Notes under the pieces: generated by a model
What the model was told of the DNA's origin: nothing
The model's input: the letters and a program-made list of their open reading frames with translations, nothing else
The model's database searches: none
Program-made: the position numbers and the translations under genes
DNA from: Paracoccus laeviglucosivorans
GTDB taxonomy: Bacteria; Pseudomonadota; Alphaproteobacteria; Rhodobacterales; Rhodobacteraceae
DNA: 64,000 nt
Assembly (NCBI RefSeq): GCF_900182695.1
Contig: NZ_FXTK01000011.1
Span: 55,439-119,438, forward strand
Direction of reading: 5' to 3'
In this document: one piece after another, positions 14,982 to 24,059 of the stretch
Numbering within the stretch: position 1 is the first letter of the stretch
Layout of the letters: every line of letters starts with the position of its first letter

Positions 14982-15050
14982 AATCTATTGATTATTTATC
15001 GGGGGTGGTGATCCCGACAGGACTTGAACCTGTAACCTGCCCCTTAGGAG
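14982..15050. other. Probable right attachment site of the prophage
   Basis: The integrase stop is followed by an AT-rich segment (ATTGATTATTTATC) and then the 3' end (CCA end and T arm) of tRNA-Arg. Integrases of this kind cross over within the 3' half of tRNA genes, leaving the gene intact at one end, as here. The core would be a copy of the tRNA 3' segment within about 15006-15050; the partner copy should lie left of the window. Confidence 0.6.
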
Positions 15051-15082
15051 GGGGCTGCTCTATCCAGTTGAGCCACGGGACC
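15006..15082 (-). tRNA. tRNA-Arg (anticodon CCT)
   Basis: A 77-base cloverleaf on the minus strand. Acceptor GGTCCCG pairs with CGGGATC (one G-T), D stem GCTC/GAGC, anticodon stem GCCCC/GGGGC around loop CTCCTAA, T arm ACAGG-TTCAAGT-CCTGT, and an encoded CCA end at 15006-15008. The anticodon CCT reads AGG codons. It is the likely attachment target of the prophage. Confidence 0.95.
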
Positions 15083-15142
15083 GCCGCCGTCCTTTTGCCC
15101 GCTGCGCGTGGGATTGGCAAGCTTGCCGCGCAGATGAAAGGT

Positions 15143-15156
15143 TGGTAACGGTAACA
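15143..15156 (+). promoter_or_regulatory. LacI-family operator upstream of the regulator gene
   Basis: TGGTAACGGTAACA is an imperfect palindrome with a central CG, as LacI-family proteins prefer. The right half GGTAACA equals the half-site of the E. coli GntR consensus TGTTACCGGTAACA, and the left half matches it at 5 of 7 bases. It lies 22 bases before the ATG, so it may be autoregulatory. Confidence 0.5.
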
Positions 15157-15177
15157 TCATTTCGCGACGGAACCCGT

Positions 15178-16197
15178 ATGACAACGAAAAGAACCAGCCG
15201 CCCCCTGACGCTCCGTGATGTGTCCGAAGCCTCGGGTGTTTCCGAAATGACGGTCAGCCGCGTTCTGCGCAATCGTGGCGATGTTTCGGCAGCAACGCGG
15301 GAAAAGGTTCTGACGGCAGCCCGGACGTTGGGCTATGTGCCCAACAAGATCGCGGGCGGGCTGGCCAGCCAGCGCGTCAATCTGGTGGCCGTCATCATTC
15401 CGTCGCTGTCGAACATGGTTTTCCCCGAAGTGCTGGGCGGCATCTCGGCGGAACTGGATGATACCGGGTTGCAGCCGGTGGTGGGTGTCACGAACTACAG
15501 CCCCTCGCGCGAGGATGCGGTGCTTTATGATATGCTGTCATGGCGTCCCTCGGGGGTGATCCTTGCCGGGCTGGAACACAGTCTGCCCGCACGCGCGATG
15601 CTGGATAATGTCGGCCTGCCGGTGGTCGAGATCATGGATATCGACGGTGACGCCATCGACACCGCGGTCGGAATCTCGCATCGCCGCGCCGGTGCCGAAA
15701 TGGCCGCGGAAATCCTTGCGGCAGGCTATCGGCGCATCGGCTTCATCGGCACGCATATGCCGGAGGATCATCGCGCCCGCAAAAGGCTGGCCGGATTCGA
15801 GGAGCATCTGGCACAGGCGGGCATCACGCTGGCCGCGCGGGAATATTATCAGGGCGGTTCATCGCTGCAAAAGGGCCGCGAGCTGACCGAGCGTATTCTG
15901 GCGCGCGAACCCGAACTGGATTTCCTTTACTTTTCCAACGACATGATCGGCGCGGGCGGCCTGCTTTGGTGTCTGGAAAAGGGCTATGACATTCCCGGCA
16001 AGCTGGGGCTTGCGGGCTTTAACGGCGTCGATCTGCTGGACGGGCTTCCGATGCGGCTGACCACGACGGATGCGCGGCGCGTGGATATTGGCCGCCGAGC
16101 CGCGCGGATCGTGGCGGGCAAAGAGCCGCGCCCGGAAAACGGCATCGTCGCATTGTCGCCGACTTTCCTGCCGGGCGATACGATCAGAAAGGGCTGA
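15178..16197 (+). CDS. gntR: LacI-family transcriptional regulator, GntR (gluconate)-like
   Basis: 339 residues from the ATG at 15178. The LacI helix-turn-helix is clear (LTLRDVSEASGVSEMTVSRVLRNRGDVSAATREKV, about 11-45) with the hinge helix NKIAGGLASQ, followed by a full periplasmic-binding-protein-type effector domain ending in FLPGDTIRKG. Overall it is closest to gluconate-operon repressors, which release DNA when bound to gluconate or a phosphorylated derivative. The ligand is not proved by the sequence. No sugar kinase or transporter genes are next to it in the visible DNA. The prophage sits directly upstream, so its usual partners may be far away. Confidence 0.8.
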   Translation: MTTKRTSRPLTLRDVSEASGVSEMTVSRVLRNRGDVSAATREKVLTAARTLGYVPNKIAGGLASQRVNLVAVIIPSLSNMVFPEVLGGISAELDDTGLQPVVGVTNYSPSREDAVLYDMLSWRPSGVILAGLEHSLPARAMLDNVGLPVVEIMDIDGDAIDTAVGISHRRAGAEMAAEILAAGYRRIGFIGTHMPEDHRARKRLAGFEEHLAQAGITLAAREYYQGGSSLQKGRELTERILAREPELDFLYFSNDMIGAGGLLWCLEKGYDIPGKLGLAGFNGVDLLDGLPMRLTTTDARRVDIGRRAARIVAGKEPRPENGIVALSPTFLPGDTIRKG

Positions 16198-16203
16198 TGC
16201 GGG

Positions 16204-16228
16204 GCGGGGCTGCGCGCAACCCCGCTTT
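16204..16228 (+). terminator. Probable terminator after the LacI-family gene
   Basis: GCGGGG (16204-16209) pairs with CCCCGC (16220-16225), followed by TTTC. It lies between the convergent stops of the regulator and methionine aminopeptidase genes. Confidence 0.45.
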
Positions 16229-16234
16229 CATGCG

Positions 16235-17038
16235 TCAGCCCAGATCGGGATAGAACTTGCCTTCGGGCGACAGGGTGAAGATTTCGCACCCATCCGCCGT
16301 CACACCGATCGAATGTTCGAACTGCGCCGACAGCGACTTGTCGCGGGTCACGGCGGTCCAGTCATCGGCCAGCACCTTGGTTTCGGGGCGACCAAGGTTC
16401 ACCATCGGCTCGATGGTAAAGAACATACCTTCCTCCAGCACCGGGCCTTTGCCGGGGCGACCGAAATGCAGCACGTTCGGCGGCGCGTGGAAGGTGCGGC
16501 CCAGACCATGACCGCAGAAATCGCGCACAACCGACATGCGGTTTGCCTCGACATAGGACTGGATCGCCCAGCCGATGTCGCCAAAGGTCGCGCCGGGGCG
16601 CACGGCCTCGATCCCCTTCATCAGCGCGTCATGCGTGACCTGGATCAGGCGGCGCGATTTCACGCTGGGTTTGCCCGCGACATACATGCGCGAGCTGTCG
16701 CCATACCAGCCGTCAAGGATCACCGTCACGTCGATGTTCAGGATGTCCCCTTCGGACAACAGCTTTTCGCCGGGGATACCGTGGCAGACGACATGGTTCA
16801 CGCTGATGCAGCTTGCGTGCTGATAGCCGCGATAACCGATGGTCGCGCTGGTCGTGCCAAGTTCCGTGACGCGGCGGCGGATGAAATCGTCAAGGGCGGC
16901 GGTGGTGGTTCCGGGCACGACAAGCGCCCCCACCTCGTCCAGAATCTGCGCCGTGACCCGCCCCGCCGCATTCATGCCCTGAAAATCGGCGGGCTCGTGG
17001 ATGCGGATACCTTCGCGGGTCTGGCGTGCGTCGTTCAT
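16235..17038 (-). CDS. map: Type I methionine aminopeptidase
   Basis: 267 residues from the ATG at 17038 (GAGG six bases upstream). It removes the initiator methionine from new proteins. The pita-bread fold carries the metal ligands in order: D in NIDVTVILDGWYGDSSR (two aspartates), H in CGHGLGRTFH, E in FTIEPM, and E in FEHSI, plus the substrate-side H in VVCHG. No N-terminal zinc-finger extension, so it is the plain bacterial type. Stands alone, convergent with the LacI-family gene. Confidence 0.95.
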   Translation of the reverse strand: MNDARQTREGIRIHEPADFQGMNAAGRVTAQILDEVGALVVPGTTTAALDDFIRRRVTELGTTSATIGYRGYQHASCISVNHVVCHGIPGEKLLSEGDILNIDVTVILDGWYGDSSRMYVAGKPSVKSRRLIQVTHDALMKGIEAVRPGATFGDIGWAIQSYVEANRMSVVRDFCGHGLGRTFHAPPNVLHFGRPGKGPVLEEGMFFTIEPMVNLGRPETKVLADDWTAVTRDKSLSAQFEHSIGVTADGCEIFTLSPEGKFYPDLG

Positions 17039-17150
17039 CTGGTCCTCGTCTTTCACTGAACCACAGATAGTCCCGTCTGCCCACTTGTTCCAGTCCTCTG
17101 CGCGGGCCTATACCTTTGGGCGACAGATAGAACGCCGCAGGAGCGTCACG

Positions 17151-17891
17151 ATGCAATCCGACAATCCCACCGCCGCCATCCTTGTGATCGGGGACGAAAT
17201 CCTCTCGGGCCGCACGCGCGAAGGCAATGCCCACCATCTGGCGGGCGTGCTTTCGGCCACCGGCTTCGACCTGCGCGAAATCCGCGTCGTGGCCGACGAT
17301 CACGCCCAGATCGTGGATGCGATCCGCAGCTTCGACAAGTCGCTGGGCGGACTTTACGATCTGGTCTTCACCTCGGGCGGGATCGGGCCCACGCATGACG
17401 ACATCACCGCCGATGCCGTTGGCGACGCCCATGGCACCACGGTCGAGGTGAACCCCGAGGCCCGCGCGATGCTGCAGGCCCGCTATGACCGGATCGGGGT
17501 CGAGATGACCGAAAACCGCCTGCGCATGGCCCGCATCCCGGTCGGTGCCACGCTGATAGACAATGCGGTATCCGCCGCCCCCGGTTTCACCATCGGCAAT
17601 ACGCATGTCATGGCAGGCGTCCCCGAGGTGTTTCGCGCAATGGTCGCATGGCTGATCCCGCGGCTGCCCGGCGGTCGCCCGACGCAATCGGACTCGGTCG
17701 AGGTGCGGCGCGGCGAAAGCGAGGTGGCCGAGGATCTGAAGGCCGTGGCCGAGGAATTCTCTGACCTGTCCCTGGGGTCGTATCCGTTTCATAATGAGCA
17801 CGGCTGGGGCACAAATCTGGTCGTGCGCGGCCTTGATGCCGCCCGCGTCGCCGAGGCGATGGCCACATTGCGCGCGCGGCTGGACCTGTGA
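17151..17891 (+). CDS. CinA/MoaB-like molybdopterin-binding domain protein
   Basis: 246 residues from the ATG at 17151 (GGAG upstream). It matches the N-terminal MoCF-biosynthesis (MogA/MoaB) domain of CinA: ILVIGDEILSGRTREGNAHHLAG, FTSGGIGPTHDDITADAV, GVPEVFRAM. The C-terminal deamidase domain of full CinA is missing, as in many alphaproteobacteria where it is encoded separately. Members with only this part are linked to nucleotide (ADP-ribose/NMN) metabolism or to molybdopterin binding. Four-base overlap with the next gene. Confidence 0.85.
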   Translation: MQSDNPTAAILVIGDEILSGRTREGNAHHLAGVLSATGFDLREIRVVADDHAQIVDAIRSFDKSLGGLYDLVFTSGGIGPTHDDITADAVGDAHGTTVEVNPEARAMLQARYDRIGVEMTENRLRMARIPVGATLIDNAVSAAPGFTIGNTHVMAGVPEVFRAMVAWLIPRLPGGRPTQSDSVEVRRGESEVAEDLKAVAEEFSDLSLGSYPFHNEHGWGTNLVVRGLDAARVAEAMATLRARLDL

Positions 17892-18604
17892 CACCCGACC
17901 CCCGGATCGCGCTGGCGTTCGAGGCGACATGGCCCGCCGCCGAATTCGCGGATAGCGGCGCATTGCGCAGCGGGCGCGGGCTTGGCGCCGGCGGGCGGGT
18001 CAGCTCGACCCGTGCCCTGTCGCCCCACTGGACCGAGGCGGATATTTCGGCAGCCGAGGCCGTCCATCACGGCTGGCAGCAACGCCCGATGTTTCGCGTG
18101 ACCGATACCGACCGACCGCTGCAACAGGCGCTGGCGGCACGCGGCTATATGGCCGAAACGCCGACCGCGATCCTGTCCGCCGATCTGGGCGCGCTGGACA
18201 TATCGCGCCCGCGCATGACCACCTTCGACATCTGGCCGCCGCTGGAAATCCAGCGCACGATCTGGGCTGCGGGCAATATCAACCCGGCGCGGCAGGCGGT
18301 GATGGACCGCGTGACGGGGCCAAGGACCGCGATCCTTGGCCGCTTGGACGACCGTGCGGCCGGGGCTGGCTTTGTCGCGCTCCACGGCGATGTGGCCATG
18401 ATCCACGCGCTTGAGGTGCTAAGCGATTTCCGCCGTCGCGGCCTTGCCCGTCACATGATGCGCGCCGCCGCCGAATGGGCCAAGGCAAACGGGGCCAGCC
18501 ATCTGGCACTGGCTGTCAGCCGTCCGAATGTCGCGGCACTTGCGCTTTATACCGGCATGGGTTTTCAGGAAGTCGGCGGCTACGGGTATTGGGCCAAGGC
18601 GTGA
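17888..18604 (+). CDS. GNAT-family N-acetyltransferase
   Basis: 238 residues from the GTG at 17888 that overlaps the preceding stop. The C-terminal half is a GNAT fold: MIHALEVLSDFRRRGLARHMMRAAAEWAKANGA holds the acetyl-CoA pyrophosphate loop (RRRGLAR), and ALALYTGMGFQEVGGYGYW the closing strands. The N-terminal half is divergent and probably a degenerate second GNAT domain. Substrate unknown. Coupled to the CinA-like gene. Confidence 0.85.
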   Translation: MTPDPRIALAFEATWPAAEFADSGALRSGRGLGAGGRVSSTRALSPHWTEADISAAEAVHHGWQQRPMFRVTDTDRPLQQALAARGYMAETPTAILSADLGALDISRPRMTTFDIWPPLEIQRTIWAAGNINPARQAVMDRVTGPRTAILGRLDDRAAGAGFVALHGDVAMIHALEVLSDFRRRGLARHMMRAAAEWAKANGASHLALAVSRPNVAALALYTGMGFQEVGGYGYWAKA

Positions 18605-18610
18605 CGCGCC

Positions 18611-18991
18611 CTAGCTGACCGCCAACCTGCGCAGTTCCTTTTTCAGCAGGTCCAGTTCGCTGCGGATCAGGTCGATTTCGGCGCGCATGTCTTCGTCCAG
18701 CGGTTCGCCCGCAACGATGTTAAGGCTGGACAGTCGCAGCGCGCCCACCTGCGGCGGTTCGTTATCCTTGCCATTGTCTTCCAGCAGGATGAATGTCTGC
18801 ACGCCATCGGACAGCTTTTCGGTGGGAATGGCCACGGCGATGCGCCAGCTGCCATCCGCCTGCGCGGTGGCGCGGGCATCGGTCACGCGGGTTCCCATAT
18901 GCACAAGGATCAGCCGCCCCGGCGGTGTACTGCGCCGCAAGGTGCCCTGCCAGATGCCGCTTTTCAGTCCAAGCGATTCAAATTCGGTCAT
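18611..18991 (-). CDS. Conserved Rhodobacteraceae protein of unknown function
   Basis: 126 residues. A beta-rich N-terminal part (about 1-85) is followed by a charged helix (DEDMRAEIDLIRSELDLLKKELRRL), a short coiled coil. No enzyme motif. It lies 9 bases downstream of the DUF6478 gene on the same strand, so the two are probably co-expressed. I know no function. Confidence 0.65.
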   Translation of the reverse strand: MTEFESLGLKSGIWQGTLRRSTPPGRLILVHMGTRVTDARATAQADGSWRIAVAIPTEKLSDGVQTFILLEDNGKDNEPPQVGALRLSSLNIVAGEPLDEDMRAEIDLIRSELDLLKKELRRLAVS

Positions 18992-19000
18992 CGCATCCTC

Positions 19001-19786
19001 TTAGAAATCGGCGCGCAGGTTGCGGGACAAAAACAGCTCGCGCAGTTCGACCGCGCTCATTTGCGGGGCTTCGAAGATCAGGTCCAGCCAGATCTTTTCC
19101 AGACGCTTTTCGTTCATCTCGGTATAGGCAAGGTCGAATTCCACGACCTGCTGGCTTTGCAGCCCCGCATCCATGTCGCGAAGCTGTTGCAACAGTTCTT
19201 CGGTATTGGGGCCGTGGCCGACATTCAGCCGGGCATAGACATTGATCGGGCGTTCGACGACCAGCGACGCTTCAAGCCGGATGATGTGGCTGCGCGTCAG
19301 CCCCTCCAGCGCCTCGGTCGGCAGGTCGATCGAGATGGACAGGAAACTGCCGGTAAAGCCAAAGACCTCAAGCCGCATACCATAGGGCGACAGATCGGTC
19401 GCGCGGGGATTGTTGACCTGTTCAAGGATCAGCGCATGTTCGGAGCAATCGTGCCAGACGGCAGCGCGATCACCCAGCCGCGTTCCGGGTTCTGGTGCAC
19501 ATATGCCACGAGGCGACACCTTGCCCGCCATGAAACCGGGCCGCCAGCGCCAATCCGTCCCGCCCGGCAGATGCAACCCGTCCAGCGCCATGCGCGACAC
19601 GGCCGCCTTGCTGTCACCGCGCATCAGAAAGCGGTTCAGGCTGGCACGCAGGGCCAGCGCCTCATCCGTAAGGCCACGGATGCGGTTCCAGCCCATGAAC
19701 TCGACGCTTTCGGCCATATCGGCCCATTGGCGCTGCGCCCGTTCGCGGGTCTTTCGTTCCAGCCACTTGCGCGGACGCACCGCCAT
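19001..19786 (-). CDS. DUF6478-like protein of unknown function
   Basis: 261 residues, no membrane segments. The N-terminus is basic and helical (RKWLERKTRERAQRQW); the middle shows strands with HIIRLEASLVVERPINVYARLNVGHGPNTEELLQQL, and the C-terminus has FDLAYTEMNEKRLEKIWLDLIFEAPQM. This corresponds to a family restricted to Rhodobacteraceae (DUF6478) with no known role. Co-directional with the short gene that follows. Confidence 0.7.
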   Translation of the reverse strand: MAVRPRKWLERKTRERAQRQWADMAESVEFMGWNRIRGLTDEALALRASLNRFLMRGDSKAAVSRMALDGLHLPGGTDWRWRPGFMAGKVSPRGICAPEPGTRLGDRAAVWHDCSEHALILEQVNNPRATDLSPYGMRLEVFGFTGSFLSISIDLPTEALEGLTRSHIIRLEASLVVERPINVYARLNVGHGPNTEELLQQLRDMDAGLQSQQVVEFDLAYTEMNEKRLEKIWLDLIFEAPQMSAVELRELFLSRNLRADF

Positions 19787-20003
19787 CCCCTGACCTCGTG
19801 CCTAGTAAGCGATGGGCAGGCCGTCGCCCCTGCCCGATTGCGATGTAGCGATGTTGCCGGACAGATTCGAGATTCTGAACCGTCTGGTCTGCATCGCGGC
19901 CCTATAGCTAAGGCAGGGATATGCGCCACTCGCCTGATGGGCAAGGGGCGCGTGGGCTAAAACACTCGCGCGGTGGTTGATTGTCGCGTTGATGGGCCGT
20001 GCG

Positions 20004-20321
20004 TCAGTCCGCTGCCCGGTTCAGGCGCGCGGCCATAACCAGATCGTTCAGCGTCACACCACCTGCCGAATGGGTCGTGAACAGGACGCTGACCTGCCCC
20101 CAGCCAAAGGTGATGTCGGGATGATGGTTCGCCGCCTCGGCCTGCCACGCGACAAGATTGGCAAGCTGGGCCGCCTGTTTGAAGTTCTTCAGCTTCCATT
20201 CGCGACGGATTGCCTTGCCGTCGAATTCCCAGCCCGGCAGATCAGCCAGCATCTTGCGGATTTCGGCACCTTCCAGCGCGGCTGCGCCATCGACGATCTT
20301 TTGCTGTGCCAGTTCGGACAT
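20004..20321 (-). CDS. phhB: 4a-hydroxytetrahydrobiopterin dehydratase (pterin carbinolamine dehydratase)
   Basis: 105 residues, the usual length. It recycles the pterin cofactor after aromatic amino acid hydroxylation. The signature ANHHPDITFGWGQVSVLFTTHSAGGVT includes the catalytic histidines (HH-P and the later TTH). The C-terminus LNDLVMAARLN is normal. No hydroxylase gene is in the window; some bacteria use the protein in other pterin steps. 12 bases after it upstream comes the cardiolipin synthase gene in the same direction. Confidence 0.92.
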   Translation of the reverse strand: MSELAQQKIVDGAAALEGAEIRKMLADLPGWEFDGKAIRREWKLKNFKQAAQLANLVAWQAEAANHHPDITFGWGQVSVLFTTHSAGGVTLNDLVMAARLNRAAD

Positions 20322-20333
20322 TTTCAGGTCTCC

Positions 20334-21761
20334 TCACAGGATGGGCGCGGCCAGCGCCAGAAGGTTGTTGCGCAGTCGCCGCCACAGCGACCATGCCCGG
20401 ATTTCGCCCAAGGTGATCGATTCGGCGCGGGCGATATAGGTCTGTTGCCTTGCGTCCAGTTCCTCGGTCAGATCGCCGCCCAGAAACAGCATGTTCATCT
20501 CGTAGTTCAGCTCAAAGCTGCGGCGGTCCATGTTGGCGCTGCCGATCATCGCCATGCGCCCGTCCACCGTGATGATCTTGGAATGCAGCAGGCCGTCATG
20601 GAACAGCATCAGCTTAGCCCCGGCCGAGACGAGGCCGTAATAGAACCCTTCGGAGGTGGCCTGCACCACCAGCGAATCGTTGCGGGCGGGCAGAATGATC
20701 GTCACTTCGACCCCGCGTCGCGCCGCGGTGCGGATCGCACTGTCCAATGAGGCGTCGGGCACGTAATAAGGCGTCGTGATGACCAGCCTTTCGCGGGCGG
20801 CATGGATCATCGTCGCCATGCAGTCCGAAAGCGAACCCTGCCGGTCGTCCGGCCCCGTCGCCACGACCTGCGCGATTTCGCCCGGCGCCATGACGGGTTG
20901 GTTCATATGCAGCATGTCGCCCAGATCTTCGCCGGTATAGCTCATCCAGTCCTGCAAAAAGACGGCCTGCATCTGACGCACCACCGGGCCTTCGATGCGC
21001 AGCAGGATATCGATCCAAGGCGCAAAGCGCGGCTTCACCGCAAACGCCTTGTCCGAGCAATTGCGGCTGCCCGTGAAGCCCGTCACGTGGTCGATCACCA
21101 CGATCTTGCGGTGATTTCGCAAATCCATGCGGCGGGTCAGGTTGCCAAGGATCGGCAGGCCAAGGGGCAGCGCCTCGATACATTCGACGCCCGCATCGCG
21201 CATTTCCTGCCAGCTATCGGAATAGCTGAAGCTGCGCGAACCGAATGCGTCGATGACCGCGCGCACCTTGACGCCACGCTGCGCGGCGCGGATCGCGGCC
21301 TGCGCCACTGCCTGCCCCGAATTGTCGTCCAGCCAGATATAGAACAGCAGATGCACATGGTCGCGCGCGCCGTCGATCGCATGGACCAGATCGGTGATTG
21401 CCGTGTCCTCCTCGGACAGCAGGTGGGCGCGGTTTCCGGCCACGGCGGCAAATCCCGTGGTCGCGCGATTCGCGGCGATCACGGGGGCTGCGAAATCGGG
21501 GGGATGGCGGATCGCCTCGGGGCTGGGTTTCCACAGGCCCGACAGGCGCGACCGGATATTGGCGCGGGTCTCGACATCCGCCCCGCGCAGCCGGATTTCA
21601 CCGAACAGAACATAGGCAAGGATACCGACCAGCGGCACCAGCTCGATCACCAAAATCCACGACAGCCGGACGGTCGGTTCCAGCCGCGGACGCAAAAGCA
21701 CCCGTATCGAGACGGCAAGTGCGACGGCATAGTGAAGGAACGCAAAGCTCTGGGTCCACAT
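20334..21761 (-). CDS. cls: Cardiolipin synthase
   Basis: 475 residues, a phospholipase D-type enzyme that joins two phosphatidylglycerol molecules. Two N-terminal membrane helices (about 3-22 and 35-54, the latter LVPLVGILAYVLFGE) are followed by two HKD catalytic motifs: NHRKIVVIDHVTGFTGSRN in the first half and HSKIITVDGRMAMIGSANMD in the second. A family motif FYIWLDDN precedes the first. Membrane-bound, cytoplasmic active site. Complete and normal length. Confidence 0.92.
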   Translation of the reverse strand: MWTQSFAFLHYAVALAVSIRVLLRPRLEPTVRLSWILVIELVPLVGILAYVLFGEIRLRGADVETRANIRSRLSGLWKPSPEAIRHPPDFAAPVIAANRATTGFAAVAGNRAHLLSEEDTAITDLVHAIDGARDHVHLLFYIWLDDNSGQAVAQAAIRAAQRGVKVRAVIDAFGSRSFSYSDSWQEMRDAGVECIEALPLGLPILGNLTRRMDLRNHRKIVVIDHVTGFTGSRNCSDKAFAVKPRFAPWIDILLRIEGPVVRQMQAVFLQDWMSYTGEDLGDMLHMNQPVMAPGEIAQVVATGPDDRQGSLSDCMATMIHAARERLVITTPYYVPDASLDSAIRTAARRGVEVTIILPARNDSLVVQATSEGFYYGLVSAGAKLMLFHDGLLHSKIITVDGRMAMIGSANMDRRSFELNYEMNMLFLGGDLTEELDARQQTYIARAESITLGEIRAWSLWRRLRNNLLALAAPIL

Positions 21762-21852
21762 CAGGGCATCAAAGCGCGACGGGGATGGAATTGCAATTCT
21801 GCGCCTGTGGCCCTAAGTCAGCGAGCAAACGCAGCGCAAAGGGGCCCTTCCG

Positions 21853-22788
21853 ATGAACTGGATCACCAATTATGTGCGTCCGCGCATCAACTCGCTGTTC
21901 TCGCGCCGCGAAGTGCCCGAGAACCTTTGGACGAAATGCCCGGAATGCGGCAACATGCTGTTTCACCGGGAACTTGATGACAACCTGAACGTCTGCACCC
22001 ATTGCGATCACCATCTGGCGATCACGCCGCGCGCCCGTTTCGCCGCGCTGTTCGACGGCGGCGTCTTCAACGAGGTGAAGGTTCCCGAACCCGTCGCAGA
22101 CCCGCTGCAATTCCGCGACCAGAAGAAATATCCCGACCGGATGAAGGCCGCGCAAAAGACCACCGGCGAAAAAGAAGCCATGCTGGTCGCCGAGGGCGAG
22201 ATGGGCCGCACCCCCGTCGTCATGGCCGCGCAGGATTTCAGCTTCATGGCCGGGTCGATGGGCATGTATGTCGGCAACGCGATCATTGCCGCCGCCGAAC
22301 GCGCCGTGAAACTGAAACGCCCGCTGGTGCTGTTTTCCGCCGCAGGTGGCGCGCGGATGCAGGAAGGCATCCTGTCGCTGATGCAGATGCCGCGCACCAC
22401 GGTCGCGGTCGAGATGCTGAAGGAAGCCCGCCTGCCCTATATCGTCGTGCTGACCCATCCGACGACCGGCGGCGTCACCGCGTCCTATGCGATGCTGGGC
22501 GACATCCAGATTGCAGAACCCAATGCGCTGATCTGCTTTGCCGGTCCCCGCGTCATCGAACAGACCATCCGCGAAAAGCTGCCCGAAGGGTTCCAGCGTG
22601 CTGAATACCTGCTGGAACACGGCATGCTGGACCGCGTGACCCATCGCAAGGCGATGCGCGAGGAACTGATCTCGATCCTGCGCATGGTCGGCGGCCTGCC
22701 CGCACCCGTCGCGGGTGATCTGCCCGCCCCCGGCAGCATCGCGAAAGCCCTGCCCGAGCCGGAAGCCGCCGAGGCGAAGCCCGCCTGA
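21853..22788 (+). CDS. accD: Acetyl-CoA carboxylase carboxyltransferase subunit beta
   Basis: 311 residues. With AccA it moves the carboxyl group from biotin to acetyl-CoA, giving malonyl-CoA for fatty acid synthesis. The N-terminal zinc ribbon ([23 protein letters not shown], residues 29-50) is the hallmark of AccD. The crotonase-like core shows [31 protein letters not shown] and [16 protein letters not shown]. It overlaps folC by one base (TGATG), the conserved accD-folC operon. Confidence 0.96.
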   Translation: MNWITNYVRPRINSLFSRREVPENLWTKCPECGNMLFHRELDDNLNVCTHCDHHLAITPRARFAALFDGGVFNEVKVPEPVADPLQFRDQKKYPDRMKAAQKTTGEKEAMLVAEGEMGRTPVVMAAQDFSFMAGSMGMYVGNAIIAAAERAVKLKRPLVLFSAAGGARMQEGILSLMQMPRTTVAVEMLKEARLPYIVVLTHPTTGGVTASYAMLGDIQIAEPNALICFAGPRVIEQTIREKLPEGFQRAEYLLEHGMLDRVTHRKAMREELISILRMVGGLPAPVAGDLPAPGSIAKALPEPEAAEAKPA

Positions 22789-24050
22789 TGCGCCATTCCG
22801 ACGCCATCCTGTCGCGGCTGATGGGGCTGCATCCCAAGGTCATCGACCTGTCGCTGGACCGGATGCATCGCATCCTTGCCGCGCTGGGAAACCCGGAACG
22901 CAACATTCCCCCGGTGATCCACATCGCCGGGACGAATGGCAAAGGCTCGACCCAAGCGATGATCCGCGCGGGGCTTGAGGCGGCGGGAAAGCGCGTCCAC
23001 GCCTATACCTCGCCGCATCTGGCGCGGTTCCATGAACGCATCCGTCTGGCGGGTTCGCTGATTGCCGAAGACGATCTGGCCGCGATCCTTGAGGAATGCG
23101 AGGCCGCGAATGGCGGCGTGCCGATCACCTTCTTTGAAATCACCACGGCAGCGGCCTTTCTGGCCTTTTCGCGCGTGCCTGCGGATTACACCCTGCTGGA
23201 GGTCGGCTTGGGCGGGCGGCTGGACGCCACGAACGTCATCGACGCCCCGCGCCTGACCGTCATCACGCCCGTCAGCATCGACCACACGCAATATCTGGGC
23301 GAGACCCTGCCCGAAATCGCGGGCGAAAAGGCCGGGATCATCAAGCGCGGCGTGCCTTGCATCGTCGCCCCCCAAGCCCCCGAAGCGCGCGAGGTGATCG
23401 AAGCCCGCGCCGAGGCACTGGCCGCCCCCCTGCACATCGCACGGCAGGACTGGGACAGCTATGTCGAACATGGGCGGCTGGTCTATTTCGATCAGAAAGG
23501 CCTGCTGGACCTGCCTTTGCCGAACCTGCCCGGTCCGCATCAGATCGTGAACGCCGGAACCGCAATCGCGGCGTTGCGCGAACTGGGCTTCGACACCGCC
23601 GAGGCTGCAGTGACCCGCGCCCAATGGCCTGCACGGATGCAGCGCCTGACGCATGGTCCGCTGGTCGATGCCGCGCAGGATTGCGAGCTTTGGCTGGATG
23701 GCGGGCATAATCCCGCAGGTGGCGAAGCCGTCGCCGCGACCTTGGCCGCAATGCCGGGGCGTCCGACGCATCTGGTCTGCGGAATGCTGAACACCAAGGA
23801 CGTGATCGGCTATATGCGCCCGCTTAAATCGCAGGTGCGCAGCCTGATCGCCGTGCCGATCCCCGAAGCCGAAGCCACCCTGACCGCCGAGGAAACCGAG
23901 ACGGCGGCGATGAACGCAGGCATTCCCGCCACCACCGCGCCCGATACGCTGGATGCCGTCAGCCGCATCGCCCGCGAAGAGCCGGGCGCGCGTATCCTGA
24001 TCTGCGGTTCGCTTTACCTTGCGGGCGTGATCCTGCGCGATAACGGCTAA
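22788..24050 (+). CDS. folC: Bifunctional dihydrofolate synthase/folylpolyglutamate synthase
   Basis: 420 residues. It adds glutamate to dihydropteroate and to folates. The Mur-ligase-like ATP loop HIAGTNGKGSTQAM (about 45-58) is clear, with YTSPHLARFHERIRL, LLEVGLGGRLDATN, and ISIDHTQYLG carrying catalytic histidine. The C-terminal domain has WLDGGHNPAGGEAV. Translationally coupled to accD by the TGATG overlap. Confidence 0.94.
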   Translation: MRHSDAILSRLMGLHPKVIDLSLDRMHRILAALGNPERNIPPVIHIAGTNGKGSTQAMIRAGLEAAGKRVHAYTSPHLARFHERIRLAGSLIAEDDLAAILEECEAANGGVPITFFEITTAAAFLAFSRVPADYTLLEVGLGGRLDATNVIDAPRLTVITPVSIDHTQYLGETLPEIAGEKAGIIKRGVPCIVAPQAPEAREVIEARAEALAAPLHIARQDWDSYVEHGRLVYFDQKGLLDLPLPNLPGPHQIVNAGTAIAALRELGFDTAEAAVTRAQWPARMQRLTHGPLVDAAQDCELWLDGGHNPAGGEAVAATLAAMPGRPTHLVCGMLNTKDVIGYMRPLKSQVRSLIAVPIPEAEATLTAEETETAAMNAGIPATTAPDTLDAVSRIAREEPGARILICGSLYLAGVILRDNG

Positions 24051-24059
24051 GGCTGGGGC

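Noticed and set aside
19787..20003. 217-base gap considered for a small RNA
   Set aside because: It contains one GGGCAGG/CCTGCCC hairpin but no promoter or T run that I could support.
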